From Secundilactobacillus kimchicus JCM 15530 (GTDB lineage Bacteria; Bacillota; Bacilli; Lactobacillales; Lactobacillaceae): DNA of 64,000 bases. Of the stretch, positions 1 through 7,664 are shown in pieces (the first letter of the stretch is position 1; each line of letters starts with the position of its first letter). The stretch lies in assembly GCF_001433995.1 (NCBI RefSeq), contig NZ_AZCX01000001.1, positions 372,001 through 436,000 on the forward strand. Reading direction: 5' to 3'. Both the position numbers and the translations under genes were made by a program. Below the pieces are notes generated by a model that did not search any database, was not told the DNA's origin, and saw nothing but the letters and a program-made list of their open reading frames with translations.

Positions 1-257
1 TCGGTTTGGCCAAGCCAGACGCGCGAATTTTCACCTATTTCAACCGCAAATTGAATTTGCAAGCTAATGAGGTCGTCTATATCGGAGACGACTACAACAC
101 GGATATGATTGGCGCCAAGCAGGCTGGATGGCACGCTTTTTGGTTTAATCACCGCCATCTTGATACGCCTTCCGCAAATTATATTCCGGACCAAACAGTC
201 GAGTCAGCTACTGAACTTGCTGACCTTCTCAAAGCACTAACCGTTACGGCCTATTAA
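1..257 (+). CDS. HAD-family phosphatase, C-terminal fragment
   Basis: This is the 3' end of a gene that begins left of the window; the reading frame is open from base 3 and ends at TAA. The visible 80-odd residues contain KPDARIF followed by GDDYNTDMIGAKQAGW, the fourth HAD motif (GDDxxxD) that holds the magnesium ion. This matches YjjG-like hydrolases acting on small phosphorylated substrates. The catalytic Asp motif I lies outside the window, so the substrate cannot be inferred. A TTG at base 6 could be read as a start, but it lies inside the conserved domain and is not one. Confidence 0.85.
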   Translation, partial: GLAKPDARIFTYFNRKLNLQANEVVYIGDDYNTDMIGAKQAGWHAFWFNHRHLDTPSANYIPDQTVESATELADLLKALTVTAY

Positions 258-292
258 AAAATGCTTCGTTTCCTAAGAAACGAAGCATTTTT
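257..292. terminator. Bidirectional rho-independent terminator
   Basis: A perfect 16-bp stem (257-272 with 277-292) has a CTAA loop and A/T runs on both flanks. It serves the HAD gene on the plus strand and ldhD on the minus strand, which converge here. Confidence 0.9.
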
Positions 293-306
293 ATTATTCC
301 GTTAAA

Positions 307-1305
307 CTAGTTAAAGGCCACAATATCGTCGTCAGTACCAGTTTCAATCAAGTTCTTGTTTGAGTTCAAAGCAAATTGAACCATGTTCTTAACCGCCGTC
401 TTCGTGTAGAAGGCAATGTGTGGCGTAACCAAGACGTTATCGCGTTTCAACAGGTTCTTCAAACGTTCGTCTGGAATCGCATCAAAGCTACCAAAGTCAG
501 TGTTAAAGATACCAACTTCGTCTTCGTATACGTCCAAAGCTGCCCCGGCAACTTTGCCAGAATCCAAAGCCCGAATCAAAGCATCGGTATCAATCAAAGC
601 ACCACGGGCTGGGTTGACGATCCAAACACCGTCCTTCATCTTGCCAAAGGCGTCGTCGTTAAACATGTGTTCGTTTTCTTTTGTCGCTGGAGAGTGAAGT
701 GAGATAACGTCTGATTGGGCGTAAAGTTCGTCCAAGGTATCAACGTACATCCCTTCTTTTTCCAATTCTGGATTGTGGAAAATGTCATAAGCAATGACTT
801 TTGCACCAAATCCCTTGTAAATGTTAATTGCTTTACGGCCAATCCGACCGGTAGCAATAACCCCAACCGTCATTTGGTCCAATTCATCAGCAATATCCGG
901 TGCCCATTGCAAGTTTCCGGCTGCGATTTTCTTATCGAAAACAGGCGTCCGACGCAATAACCGCATCAACTGAGTTGCAGCCAGTTCAGCAATCGCATTT
1001 GGTGAGTATGCAGGAACATTGGTAACCTTGATATCATTACGCTTGATAGCATCTGCATCAATGTTGTCGACACCGACATTCCGAAGGGATAATGACTTGA
1101 TACCAAAGCTGGCCAACTTGTCTAAAACCGCAGCCGTGTATGGCTTTTGTTGGTAAACAACCGCACCATCATAACCCTTAGCTTGATCAACTGTCGATTC
1201 ATCAAGTAATTCAGAAACCGCTTTAACCTCGATACCCTGATCGTCAGACCACTGCTTTAAGTAGGCCTGTTCATCATCGCGGATACCATATGCAATAATT
1301 TTCAC
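307..1305 (-). CDS. ldhD: D-lactate dehydrogenase (GTG start)
   Basis: NAD-dependent D-2-hydroxyacid dehydrogenase that reduces pyruvate to D-lactate at the end of fermentation; cytosolic. The 332-residue protein has the dinucleotide-binding motif TGRIGR near residue 153, the substrate arginine in NPARGAL (about 234), the acid in DVYEDEVG and the catalytic histidine in TPHIAFY (296). An ATG at 1320 gives a longer frame, but its codons contain the ribosome site GGAGG. The GTG at 1305 is 7 to 8 bases after that site and gives the family N-terminus VKIIAYGIRDDE. The length equals the lactobacillus enzymes. It appears to be a single-gene unit ending at the terminator shared with the HAD gene. Confidence 0.95.
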   Translation of the reverse strand: MKIIAYGIRDDEQAYLKQWSDDQGIEVKAVSELLDESTVDQAKGYDGAVVYQQKPYTAAVLDKLASFGIKSLSLRNVGVDNIDADAIKRNDIKVTNVPAYSPNAIAELAATQLMRLLRRTPVFDKKIAAGNLQWAPDIADELDQMTVGVIATGRIGRKAINIYKGFGAKVIAYDIFHNPELEKEGMYVDTLDELYAQSDVISLHSPATKENEHMFNDDAFGKMKDGVWIVNPARGALIDTDALIRALDSGKVAGAALDVYEDEVGIFNTDFGSFDAIPDERLKNLLKRDNVLVTPHIAFYTKTAVKNMVQFALNSNKNLIETGTDDDIVAFN

Positions 1306-1411
1306 AATAAAGTCCTCCATTCACAAAACTACTTTAAGTTTATCATGAAAACAAGCCTTTGATAAGCGTTTTCAGGATAAAATGCAAAATTGTGAATGGG
1401 TAAGCACCTAC

Positions 1412-1708
1412 TTATCCCAACTTAACACCATGGGCTTCTAAATAGGCCAATTTAGCTCGCCGTGGCTGATGTTTAAAAGCATACTCTGCCTTTAGAGCCG
1501 CTGACTTTGTTTCAAACCCCTCCCAATATAAGAGTTTAAGGGGATGCCGCCGTTTTTGTTGGGTGTATTTCGCTCCGTGACCACTCTGATGGACTTTGAA
1601 TCGTCGCAACACGTTTGTGGTAAATCCACCGTACAAGGTATTATCCGCACAATACAACACGTAAAAATAATAACCATCAATCGTTTTGTCCGGCATGATG
1701 ATTGCCAT
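1412..1708 (-). CDS. GIY-YIG domain nuclease-family protein
   Basis: Small single-domain GIY-YIG protein of the YazA/UPF0213 kind. The domain starts at [17 protein letters not shown], where the second half of the signature is YGG rather than YTG, and continues through the conserved arginine in [11 protein letters not shown]. Family members are presumed endonucleases without a proven cellular role. The start chosen (MAIIMPDK) follows AGGAAG at a normal distance. It overlaps the end of the upstream methyltransferase gene by about 30 bases, so translation is probably coupled, as in the similarly ordered Bacillus yabB-yazA pair. Confidence 0.85.
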   Translation of the reverse strand: MAIIMPDKTIDGYYFYVLYCADNTLYGGFTTNVLRRFKVHQSGHGAKYTQQKRRHPLKLLYWEGFETKSAALKAEYAFKHQPRRAKLAYLEAHGVKLG

Positions 1709-2450
1709 ACAACATCTTCCTAACTTCGTCGCTATAGTGACCGTCTGAACCATACGTCATTAATGGCGGTAACACGGTCAAGCCCGTTTGTTTTCCATCC
1801 TTAATAGCCTCGATTAAGACCATATTAGCTGGTTTCCCCGGTTTGGGATAAACAAATTTCACCCGCTTTGCTGATAAACGATGCTCGGCCAACTCCCGGG
1901 TTAATTCCAGTAGTCGGTCAGGCCGATGAACAAAGTACGCCCGACCACCCATTTTCAACAAATCACTCGTCATCATCACGATTTGTGTTAAATTGGTCGT
2001 CATTTCATGTCGGGCGATGGCTAAGTACGGGTTGGGATTCTTTTTACTACTTGGTAAATCCGCAAAATACGGCGGGTTGCAAGTGACAACGTCGACGGAA
2101 TCCTTGGCAATGGTATCAGTAATCGTTGCCAGATCACGATTTAACACATCAATTCGGTCGTCTAAATGATTCAAAATAACAGACCGTTGAGCCATGTCCG
2201 CTAACCGTTCCTGCAGTTCAACCATCAAAATGTGGCCCCTACTTTTTGACGCCATAAACAACCCGACAGCCCCGTTCCCTGCACAAAGGTCCACCATCTG
2301 GCCAGTCGGCTTAACTGGGCCTTTTGCAAAATCCGCAAGCAGAACCGCATCGAGTGAAAACGAAAAAACTTCCGGACTTTGAATAATAGAAATGTTTTGA
2401 CTATAGAGTTGATCAATTCGTTCATTTTGTCGCAACAGGTCTTGCGTCAT
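1677..2450 (-). CDS. tRNA1(Val) adenine-N6-methyltransferase family protein
   Basis: SAM-dependent methyltransferase of the TrmN6/YabB family. After a short N-terminal segment ([20 protein letters not shown]) comes the Rossmann fold, with motif I at [13 protein letters not shown] and the catalytic NPPY motif at [14 protein letters not shown] is typical of enzymes that methylate exocyclic adenine nitrogens. Family members modify A37 of tRNA-Val, but the RNA target here is inferred. A longer frame starts at 2486. The ATG at 2450 is preferred because AAGGAA lies 8 bases upstream and the product then begins [13 protein letters not shown], as in homologues. Confidence 0.85.
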   Translation of the reverse strand: MTQDLLRQNERIDQLYSQNISIIQSPEVFSFSLDAVLLADFAKGPVKPTGQMVDLCAGNGAVGLFMASKSRGHILMVELQERLADMAQRSVILNHLDDRIDVLNRDLATITDTIAKDSVDVVTCNPPYFADLPSSKKNPNPYLAIARHEMTTNLTQIVMMTSDLLKMGGRAYFVHRPDRLLELTRELAEHRLSAKRVKFVYPKPGKPANMVLIEAIKDGKQTGLTVLPPLMTYGSDGHYSDEVRKMLYGNHHAGQND

Positions 2451-2526
2451 TTTCCAGTTTCCTTTCTGTCTGCTTGGCATTTTCACGGGTGACTGATAAA
2501 AAAATCAAGACCAGTCATTTATCACC

Positions 2527-2555
2527 AAGACAAATGATCTAAAACAGATTATAAT
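2527..2555 (+). promoter_or_regulatory. Sigma-A promoter of plsC
   Basis: AAGACA (2527-2532), a 17-base spacer and a perfect TATAAT (2550-2555) precede the plsC ribosome site. Confidence 0.6.
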
Positions 2556-2594
2556 CGTTAGTGTTGTAAATTTGAAATAAAGCGAGGGTTTAAA

Positions 2595-3224
2595 ATGTTA
2601 TACGGCTTTTTGAGGGTCGTTGTCCGCTGTCTTCTCTGGCTGATCAACGGCAACGCCCACTACGAACACGGCGACCGGTTACCCGCGGGAAATTACATCC
2701 TGGTGGGGCCTCACCGAACGTGGTTTGATCCCATCTACTATGCGTTAGCCGCTAGTCCGAAAAAATTTAGTTTCATGGCTAAAATTGAACTTTTTAAAAA
2801 CCCAATTATCCGGTTTATCCTAAACCACGTCAACGCTTTTCCGGTTGACCGTCAGCATCCAGGACCATCCGTCATTAAGCGCCCTGTCAATGATCTCAAG
2901 AAAACGGATCTCTCATTAATCATGTTTCCATCGGGAACTCGTCATTCTCAAGAGCTTAAAGGCGGGGTAGCCGTCATTGCCAGAATGGCTAAAGTGCCCA
3001 TCGTACCGACTGTCTACCAAGGGCCATTGACTTTTAAGCAGCTCTTTTCGAGACACCGCGTAACAGTTTCGTTCGGCGATCCAATTCAAGTAGCGCCGAA
3101 AGGCAAGTTAGACGAAACGGCTATGGCTAAAATCGAAAATGACTTGCAAACTGCCTTTGCAAAACTCGATAAAGAAATCGACCCATCCTTTCATTACGTA
3201 GATCCAAAGGAAACGGCCCGATAA
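2595..3224 (+). CDS. plsC: 1-acyl-sn-glycerol-3-phosphate acyltransferase
   Basis: Membrane-associated acyltransferase that adds the second fatty acid to lysophosphatidate, making phosphatidic acid for phospholipid synthesis. The catalytic HX4D motif is HRTWFD (about residue 40) and the acyl-acceptor motif is FPSGTR (about 115), where most relatives have FPEGTR. The 209-residue length is normal. GAGGG precedes the ATG. It is transcribed alone and divergently from the methyltransferase gene, and ends at a shared terminator. Confidence 0.9.
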   Translation: MLYGFLRVVVRCLLWLINGNAHYEHGDRLPAGNYILVGPHRTWFDPIYYALAASPKKFSFMAKIELFKNPIIRFILNHVNAFPVDRQHPGPSVIKRPVNDLKKTDLSLIMFPSGTRHSQELKGGVAVIARMAKVPIVPTVYQGPLTFKQLFSRHRVTVSFGDPIQVAPKGKLDETAMAKIENDLQTAFAKLDKEIDPSFHYVDPKETAR

Positions 3225-3253
3225 AAAAGAAGGTGCTAAGCACCTTCTTTTTT
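3223..3253. terminator. Bidirectional terminator plsC / yneF
   Basis: A 14-bp stem (AAAAAAGAAGGTGC paired with its complement) has a TAA loop and T runs on both strands. It lies between convergent plsC and yneF, and the first bases overlap the plsC stop. Confidence 0.9.
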
Positions 3254-3476
3254 AGTCTTTGTTGGCTTGTTGTTTCATACTGTTCATCATTTGATGCAGT
3301 TTCTTTTCCGATGGGCGTTGCCCCATTTGCATCATCATCATTCGTAACTGATCTTCACTGATCGGCGGGTTTTCCTTGATATACCGTTCCATGTAGCGAC
3401 GGGCACCAAAAAATCCCCCAGCTAAACCAACGATCAGGGCGATGACGACGATCAAAATCCAAATACCGGTTGACAA
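3252..3476 (-). CDS. yneF: YneF family membrane protein (UPF0154)
   Basis: 74-residue protein with one N-terminal membrane helix ([21 protein letters not shown]), then the conserved [21 protein letters not shown] segment and a Met-rich tail. This is the UPF0154/YneF family found throughout Firmicutes. Its function is unknown. In Bacillus it is a neighbour of yneE/lexA-region genes, and here too lexA and ynzC are adjacent. Confidence 0.9.
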   Translation of the reverse strand: MSTGIWILIVVIALIVGLAGGFFGARRYMERYIKENPPISEDQLRMMMMQMGQRPSEKKLHQMMNSMKQQANKD

Positions 3477-3564
3477 GCGGAAGGCCTCCTTTTACTAACA
3501 TCTGTCTAATAAGTTTACACAAAATTTGACCAATTGAAAAGCCATTCCGGTAGAATTGCGTAGA

Positions 3565-3810
3565 TTAATCACGCAATCCTTTCTTGCGTTGGATATCTTG
3601 GACCTTCTTGGGTGTCACTTCTTTTCCCGCCTTATCAAAAACTTGGACCATTTCAATTTGGCTCTTAAAACTCTCACGGAACTTCTTCAGGTATTTTTGT
3701 CGGAGATCCTTACGTTCTAATTCCTCAATTTCAGAAAGGCCCTCTTCTTTTGCTTTTTTTGCTAAAACGTTAATGCGTTCAATTAATGCTTTCATTTCAG
3801 TATCTGCCAT
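3565..3810 (-). CDS. ynzC: DUF896 / UPF0291 family protein
   Basis: Small charged cytosolic protein of the YnzC family. The conserved pattern LIERINVLAKKAKEEGLSEIEE then RQKYLKKFRESFKSQI forms a helical hairpin, and the tail carries the family's VTPKKVQDIQRKKGLRD. Its function is unknown; in Bacillus it belongs to the SOS-linked yneA-yneB-ynzC operon next to lexA. The start at 3810 follows AGGAGG at an ideal distance, while the in-frame upstream extension to 3864 has no ribosome site. It is divergent from lexA, so the SOS box between them could control both. Confidence 0.9.
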   Translation of the reverse strand: MADTEMKALIERINVLAKKAKEEGLSEIEELERKDLRQKYLKKFRESFKSQIEMVQVFDKAGKEVTPKKVQDIQRKKGLRD

Positions 3811-3874
3811 CTGATTGACCTCCTTATTCAAACACAGTTTAACAGCTTTTATTTTGAATCTCAACGAATTAAAC

Positions 3875-3888
3875 CGAACACTTGTTTG
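3875..3888. promoter_or_regulatory. LexA (SOS) box
   Basis: CGAACACTTGTTTG matches the Gram-positive SOS consensus CGAACRNRYGTTYG at 13 of 14 positions. It overlaps the start of the lexA -35 element TTGAAA (3886-3891), so LexA binding would block RNA polymerase: the usual autorepression. It also lies upstream of divergent ynzC. Confidence 0.85.
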
Positions 3889-3914
3889 AAATCACCCCAT
3901 TTTTATGCTAAAAT
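3886..3914 (+). promoter_or_regulatory. Sigma-A promoter of lexA
   Basis: TTGAAA (3886-3891), a 17-base spacer and TAAAAT (3909-3914); the -35 element overlaps the SOS box. Confidence 0.7.
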
Positions 3915-3947
3915 TGCTATAAAATAAGACTATGACGAGGTGCACCA

Positions 3948-4577
3948 ATGACAAAATCCTCTGATTCAAAACAGATTGCGATCTTGCAATATATTTACGA
4001 TCAAACACAAGCGCACGGCTACCCACCTACCGTTCGTGAAATCGGGGAAGCCGTTGGCCTAAGCTCAACATCCACGGTCCACGGTCACATTGCCCGACTG
4101 TCTAAGCGTGGTTTACTCATCAAAGATCCAACCAAACCGCGCGCTTTGGAAGTGACGCAAAACGGGCTCGAAACGCTTGGTATTTCAGACACGGCGACTC
4201 AGATCCCCGTTCTCGGAACGGTTACAGCCGGTCAGCCCATTTTAGCGGTTCAAGAAGCAGTCGACTACTTCCCGGTGCCACACAAATTTGAAGATGAAGT
4301 TGACGAAATCTTCATGCTTAAAATTCGGGGCGAAAGTATGATCAATATTGGCATCCTGGACGGCGATCAAGTCATCGTCCACCGCCAAAATTCCGCCGAA
4401 AATGGCGAGATTGTGATTGCAATGACTGAAGATGACGAAGCGACGTGCAAGCGATTCTTCAAAGAGGATCACTACTACCGTCTCCAACCAGAAAACGACA
4501 CCATGGATCCGATCATCTTAAACTCGGTCACGGTGCTAGGTAAAGTCGTTGGCCTCTATCGTGAAGAGGTTTCATAG
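3948..4577 (+). CDS. lexA: LexA SOS repressor
   Basis: Transcriptional repressor of DNA-damage genes, inactivated by RecA-stimulated self-cleavage. The N-terminal winged helix-turn-helix spans about residues 1-70 ([20 protein letters not shown]). The scissile Ala94-Gly95 bond is in VTAGQPI, the catalytic serine is Ser130 in RGESM, and the general-base lysine is Lys168 in TCKRF. All functional residues are intact and the 209-residue length is standard. GAGGTG precedes the ATG. An SOS box overlaps its own promoter. Confidence 0.97.
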   Translation: MTKSSDSKQIAILQYIYDQTQAHGYPPTVREIGEAVGLSSTSTVHGHIARLSKRGLLIKDPTKPRALEVTQNGLETLGISDTATQIPVLGTVTAGQPILAVQEAVDYFPVPHKFEDEVDEIFMLKIRGESMINIGILDGDQVIVHRQNSAENGEIVIAMTEDDEATCKRFFKEDHYYRLQPENDTMDPIILNSVTVLGKVVGLYREEVS

Positions 4578-4589
4578 CAGCTTTTTACC

Positions 4590-4637
4590 AAATAAGTGCC
4601 ACTTAATCCATCTAGGAGGGTTAAGTGGCACTTATTT
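4590..4637. terminator. Bidirectional terminator lexA / mvaS
   Basis: A perfect 17-bp stem (4590-4606 with 4621-4637) has a 14-base loop. The 3' arm reaches the last base of the mvaS stop codon, so the structure serves both convergent genes. Confidence 0.85.
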
Positions 4638-5803
4638 TATGCTTTCGTTCGGTCTTGGTACTGGCGTTGATCATGAGTAATTCCGCGTAACACAAACCGT
4701 GCCGAGTCCGCTTTCGTGTCAAGTAAGACATCATGATCCGGTAACGACTGATTAAACAATCGTTCATAGGCTGGCACCGAAACCCGCCGGCGTTGGCCAA
4801 AGAATTGGGCAAAATCAGCTTGGAGCGCTTGCGGGTCAAAATCCGGCATCAGCTGACCAGCAAAAAATTCGCCCTCGGCCCCCGAACCATAACTAAATAA
4901 TCCAATTCGAGAGCCCGCCGGTAACTCACCATTGGCTAACAATGACATCAAGCTCAAATAAAGCGAACCGGTGTACAAATTCCCGACGCGGCGATTGTAA
5001 ACCCGACTGGCTTCAAAGGCCTCAAGTAGCCGTTGCTGTTTGAGGTCATTTGCCTGAGGTAAAACGGCTCGCAACGCTTTCAATCCCATCTTAGTAAATG
5101 GTAGGTGAAAGGCCAAAGCATCGAAATCCTCAATAGTCCGACCAGTTAATTTCTGGTAATCATCAAATACGGCTGTAAAAAAATCAATATAGATGTTTTC
5201 CGATGCATGACCATCAACGAGGGCTTCCTTCCGGTACAATGGCCGCCAAAAATCCATCGCGTCTTCGGATTTGACCACCGAATCATCTTCTAGCGCTAAA
5301 ATCCGGGCGTTTTGGCTAACCAGCATCGCCACGGCACCACCGCCTTGAGTGACCTCACCAGGTGTATTGAGACCGTATCGCGCGATGTCTGAACCAATAA
5401 CTAACACCTTTTTCTCCGGGTGAAGCGTCACGTAGTCTTTTGCCATCATCAAACCGGCCGTTGCCCCGTAACAGGCGTGCTTCAGTTCAACGGTCCGGAT
5501 TGAGGCTGGTAGGTCCAATAACGAGCGTAAATAAACCGCGGCGGACTTAGAATGGTCCACCCCACTCTCTGTTCCAAATAACACCATTCCCAGAGCTTGG
5601 CGATCCGTCTCGGTTAGCAGCTTGCTGGCCGCGTTGGCCGCCATCGTAACGGCATCTTGGGTCACAGGCACAACCGTTTGCTCAGATTGACCAATTCCAA
5701 TTAAATACTTATTGGGATCAACGTCACGAGCTTGGGCTAAGTCTGTCAAATCCACATACGTATCTGGTGCAAAAAAAGCGATCTTATCAATTCCAACTGT
5801 CAT
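4637..5803 (-). CDS. mvaS: Hydroxymethylglutaryl-CoA synthase
   Basis: Condenses acetyl-CoA with acetoacetyl-CoA to HMG-CoA, the first committed step of the mevalonate route to isoprenoids in lactic acid bacteria. The 388-residue thiolase-fold enzyme carries the catalytic triad at the positions known for bacterial MvaS: Glu79 (GTESGVDHSKS), Cys111 (ELKHACYGATAG) and His233 (ALAFHLPFTKMG). The ribosome site GAGGAAA precedes the ATG. It is transcribed alone towards lexA, from a 260-base region divergent to the gene at 6066. Confidence 0.95.
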   Translation of the reverse strand: MTVGIDKIAFFAPDTYVDLTDLAQARDVDPNKYLIGIGQSEQTVVPVTQDAVTMAANAASKLLTETDRQALGMVLFGTESGVDHSKSAAVYLRSLLDLPASIRTVELKHACYGATAGLMMAKDYVTLHPEKKVLVIGSDIARYGLNTPGEVTQGGGAVAMLVSQNARILALEDDSVVKSEDAMDFWRPLYRKEALVDGHASENIYIDFFTAVFDDYQKLTGRTIEDFDALAFHLPFTKMGLKALRAVLPQANDLKQQRLLEAFEASRVYNRRVGNLYTGSLYLSLMSLLANGELPAGSRIGLFSYGSGAEGEFFAGQLMPDFDPQALQADFAQFFGQRRRVSVPAYERLFNQSLPDHDVLLDTKADSARFVLRGITHDQRQYQDRTKA

Positions 5804-6004
5804 TTATTTTTCCTCGTTCCTCAAAAGTTAAAATTATTGGTCATTTTAATTTTATAAAACTTAGGACTTGCATCGCGCTCGGCCCTCTTAATCAGCAACA
5901 CCCCTGCCACATCAGTGCTCAGTGCCAAATCCGAGTACTCGCTCATTCAACCGATTATTTCAAGTCACCGCTCCAAAGGTCATAACATGGTTCTAGACCT
6001 CGCC

Positions 6005-6033
6005 TTTTCAATCTCAAGGCAAAATGCTATGAT
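6005..6033 (+). promoter_or_regulatory. Putative promoter of the small membrane protein gene
   Basis: TTTTCA (6005-6010), 17 bases, TATGAT (6028-6033), about 30 bases before the ATG at 6066. The -35 element is weak. Confidence 0.45.
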
Positions 6034-6065
6034 AACTGGTAATTAAGCATCATTGGAGGTCACTC

Positions 6066-6281
6066 ATGAGTTTCTGGACAACCAACATTATCGGCGTGCC
6101 CATTAGCGCTGTACTCATTATAATCGGAGTTATTGTAGCACGAATCGCGGAAGTTCGACAATTTAAGCGTGGTTTAAAGGGGCTGCTGATTGCACTGAGT
6201 ATCTCACTCATCTTCATTGCCGCCTTTTGGCTCGGTATTTTAGTCGCCTATAGTACCTTTAACCCGCTAACTAACCGCTGA
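6066..6281 (+). CDS. Small two-helix membrane protein, unknown function
   Basis: 71-residue protein that I do not recognise. It has two predicted membrane helices (about residues 9-26 and 40-62) joined by a basic loop (RIAEVRQFKRGLKG), which should place the loop in the cytoplasm and both ends outside. TTGGAGG precedes the ATG at the ideal distance and a promoter is visible upstream, so it is probably expressed. It is the first of a run of small plus-strand genes ahead of the HPr-like gene, but 96 bases separate the two. Confidence 0.7.
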   Translation: MSFWTTNIIGVPISAVLIIIGVIVARIAEVRQFKRGLKGLLIALSISLIFIAAFWLGILVAYSTFNPLTNR

Positions 6282-6377
6282 AATCAGTTAAATTATTTGG
6301 CTTGTCGTCGTTAATTATGGTAAATTTGATGTAGAGCAAAGTACCGTACTCAAAATTATAAAGTTGAGGTGTTTGAT

Positions 6378-6644
6378 GTGAAAAAGACAAACGTTAAAGT
6401 CATTGCTAAGGGTGGTTTAACTGGCGAAACTGTTAACCAATTGACCAATGAACTTTCCAAGTTTGCGATGAAGATCATGCTAGACTATCAAGACACCACC
6501 ACGATTGCGAATAGCAGTCTGGGCGTTATGAGTCTTGGCGTCCCTGAGGGCGCAGAAATTGGCATCAGTGTCGATGGTAGTGACGACGACTTAAATAAAG
6601 TTGTTGCTGCGCTAGTTGAAGGTGGCTTCGTCGAACAAGTTTAA
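6378..6644 (+). CDS. HPr-like protein lacking the active-site histidine (Crh-like)
   Basis: The 88-residue product aligns without gaps, over most of its length, with the phosphocarrier HPr of the sugar phosphotransferase system. The block around Ser46 is kept (NSSLGVMSLGVPEGAE against KSIMGVMSLGVGQGAD in lactobacillus HPr as I recall it). The active-site region is not: His15 is Thr15 and Arg17 is Glu17 (GGLTGETV). It therefore should not carry phosphate between EI and EIIA, but could still be a Ser46-type regulatory protein, as Crh is in Bacillus. The GTG start at 6378 follows GTTGAGGTG and gives exactly HPr length. An in-frame GTG at 6369 lies in the ribosome site. Confidence 0.8.
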   Translation: MKKTNVKVIAKGGLTGETVNQLTNELSKFAMKIMLDYQDTTTIANSSLGVMSLGVPEGAEIGISVDGSDDDLNKVVAALVEGGFVEQV

Positions 6645-6653
6645 GGACCATGT

Positions 6654-6691
6654 AATAACCGGCTTGCCGCGACATTGGTAAGTCGGTTATT
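6654..6691 (+). terminator. Hairpin after the HPr-like gene
   Basis: AATAACCG at 6654 pairs with CGGTTATT at 6684, and inner CTTGCC/GGTAAG extends the stem. Only a weak T-rich stretch follows, so it may act as a partial terminator or attenuator before the next gene. Confidence 0.5.
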
Positions 6692-6717
6692 CAGTTTAAT
6701 GGAGTTGGAGGGCATCA

Positions 6718-7082
6718 TGAATAGTTACAAAATAAATTTCACCAATCGGGTGACCCCCGAAACGGTTTCAATTAAATATAAAGTCATCTTGAATGAACCT
6801 GAGTCCGCAAAAAGTATTACTCAATTTGGGAACAGTGCCTTTCAACGATTTGCCTCACCGCTCAGTTATTTCAAAACCGGTCAGGCCGCTATTCAGGTCA
6901 TCCGCCAAATTGTTCAGTCAATGGATAACACCAAATACCAGCTTCAAACCATTAACTTCGCATCTAGCGAAGACGAAAAAATCCTTGGAGTCCCCTCCAA
7001 GGATGAAATCCTAGCGGTCATCAGCAAGGTCACCGATAACCAAGTCGATATTACGGTTGAACACCACTTACTTCTTGGTTGA
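6718..7082 (+). CDS. Hypothetical protein, 121 residues
   Basis: Not recognised. It is a soluble protein with an N-terminal strand-rich region (SYKINFTNRVTPETVSIKYKV), a central amphipathic helix around QAAIQVIRQIVQSMDN, and no signal peptide or membrane helix. The start at 6718 has GGAGTTGGAGG upstream; the open frame reaches back to 6675 without a ribosome site. It follows the HPr-like gene after a hairpin and may be partly co-transcribed with it. Its last 15 bases overlap, tail to tail, the end of the YopX-like gene on the other strand. Confidence 0.65.
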
Positions 7083-7553
7083 GTCCTTTGCCGCACTGTG
7101 GGTTGCAAGGCGCTCCTTAACCCGTGACATTAGTTTGATCTGTGGCTTGTCAGTCCCGACAAGCTCGACGTTGTCAAAAACATTACCGACGATGCGATCA
7201 CTATGTTCAAAAGTAACAGGTGTTTGTGAGCCGGTTGTCGGTTGTAAATAAAAGGCCGTACTGTAGCCATCAGTACCGTTGTCTAACCGAGCAAAATCAA
7301 CAATGTAACGTTGCCCATTTCGGCGTTCCAAGATGTAACCTTGATAGATTTCTTTTCCATCAATATCGTTTAGGCCCGTGTACTGAAGCAATTCAAACCG
7401 AGATTCCAGTTCTCCGTTCTTAAATAAGCCATAGCCTTTTTCATAATTGTCCACGGCGATGCCCACAACGTTACCTTGATGGCCAAACTCAAGCCGGGTC
7501 ACGTCGCACATTCGATTAACTTGACGATCCCAAGCCTTAAATTTCAACTTCAT
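7068..7553 (-). CDS. YopX family protein
   Basis: 161 residues with the YopX fold signatures: N-terminal KFKAWDRQVNRM, the central LLQYTGLNDIDGKEIYQGYIL motif, and the closing DRIVGNVFDNVELV. YopX proteins are mostly encoded by phages of Firmicutes and have no established biochemical role. Here there are no other phage genes nearby, so this is a domesticated or stranded copy. The C-terminal tail after the domain (about 25 residues, rich in Lys/Thr/Ser) is longer than in most phage members I know. A standard AAGGAG site precedes the ATG. Confidence 0.8.
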   Translation of the reverse strand: MKLKFKAWDRQVNRMCDVTRLEFGHQGNVVGIAVDNYEKGYGLFKNGELESRFELLQYTGLNDIDGKEIYQGYILERRNGQRYIVDFARLDNGTDGYSTAFYLQPTTGSQTPVTFEHSDRIVGNVFDNVELVGTDKPQIKLMSRVKERLATHSAAKDSTKK

Positions 7554-7664
7554 ATTTCAATCTCCTTCGTATGACCCAAAGGCCTACAATAATCACTGTT
7601 CCTACAATAGCAAATAAAGGCTAAACTTGTCACGCACTATTCTCATTTTAAGGGAGTGATTTCT

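Noticed and set aside
1361-1374. cre-like sequence upstream of ldhD (TGAAAACGCTTATC on the minus strand)
   Set aside because: It has the TGAAAACGCT core, but the 3' half is shifted by one base against the consensus; too weak to list as an operator.
5804-6065. Possible leader RNA or T-box upstream of mvaS
   Set aside because: No T-box AGGGTGGNACCGCG motif, specifier structure or terminator/antiterminator pair could be seen.
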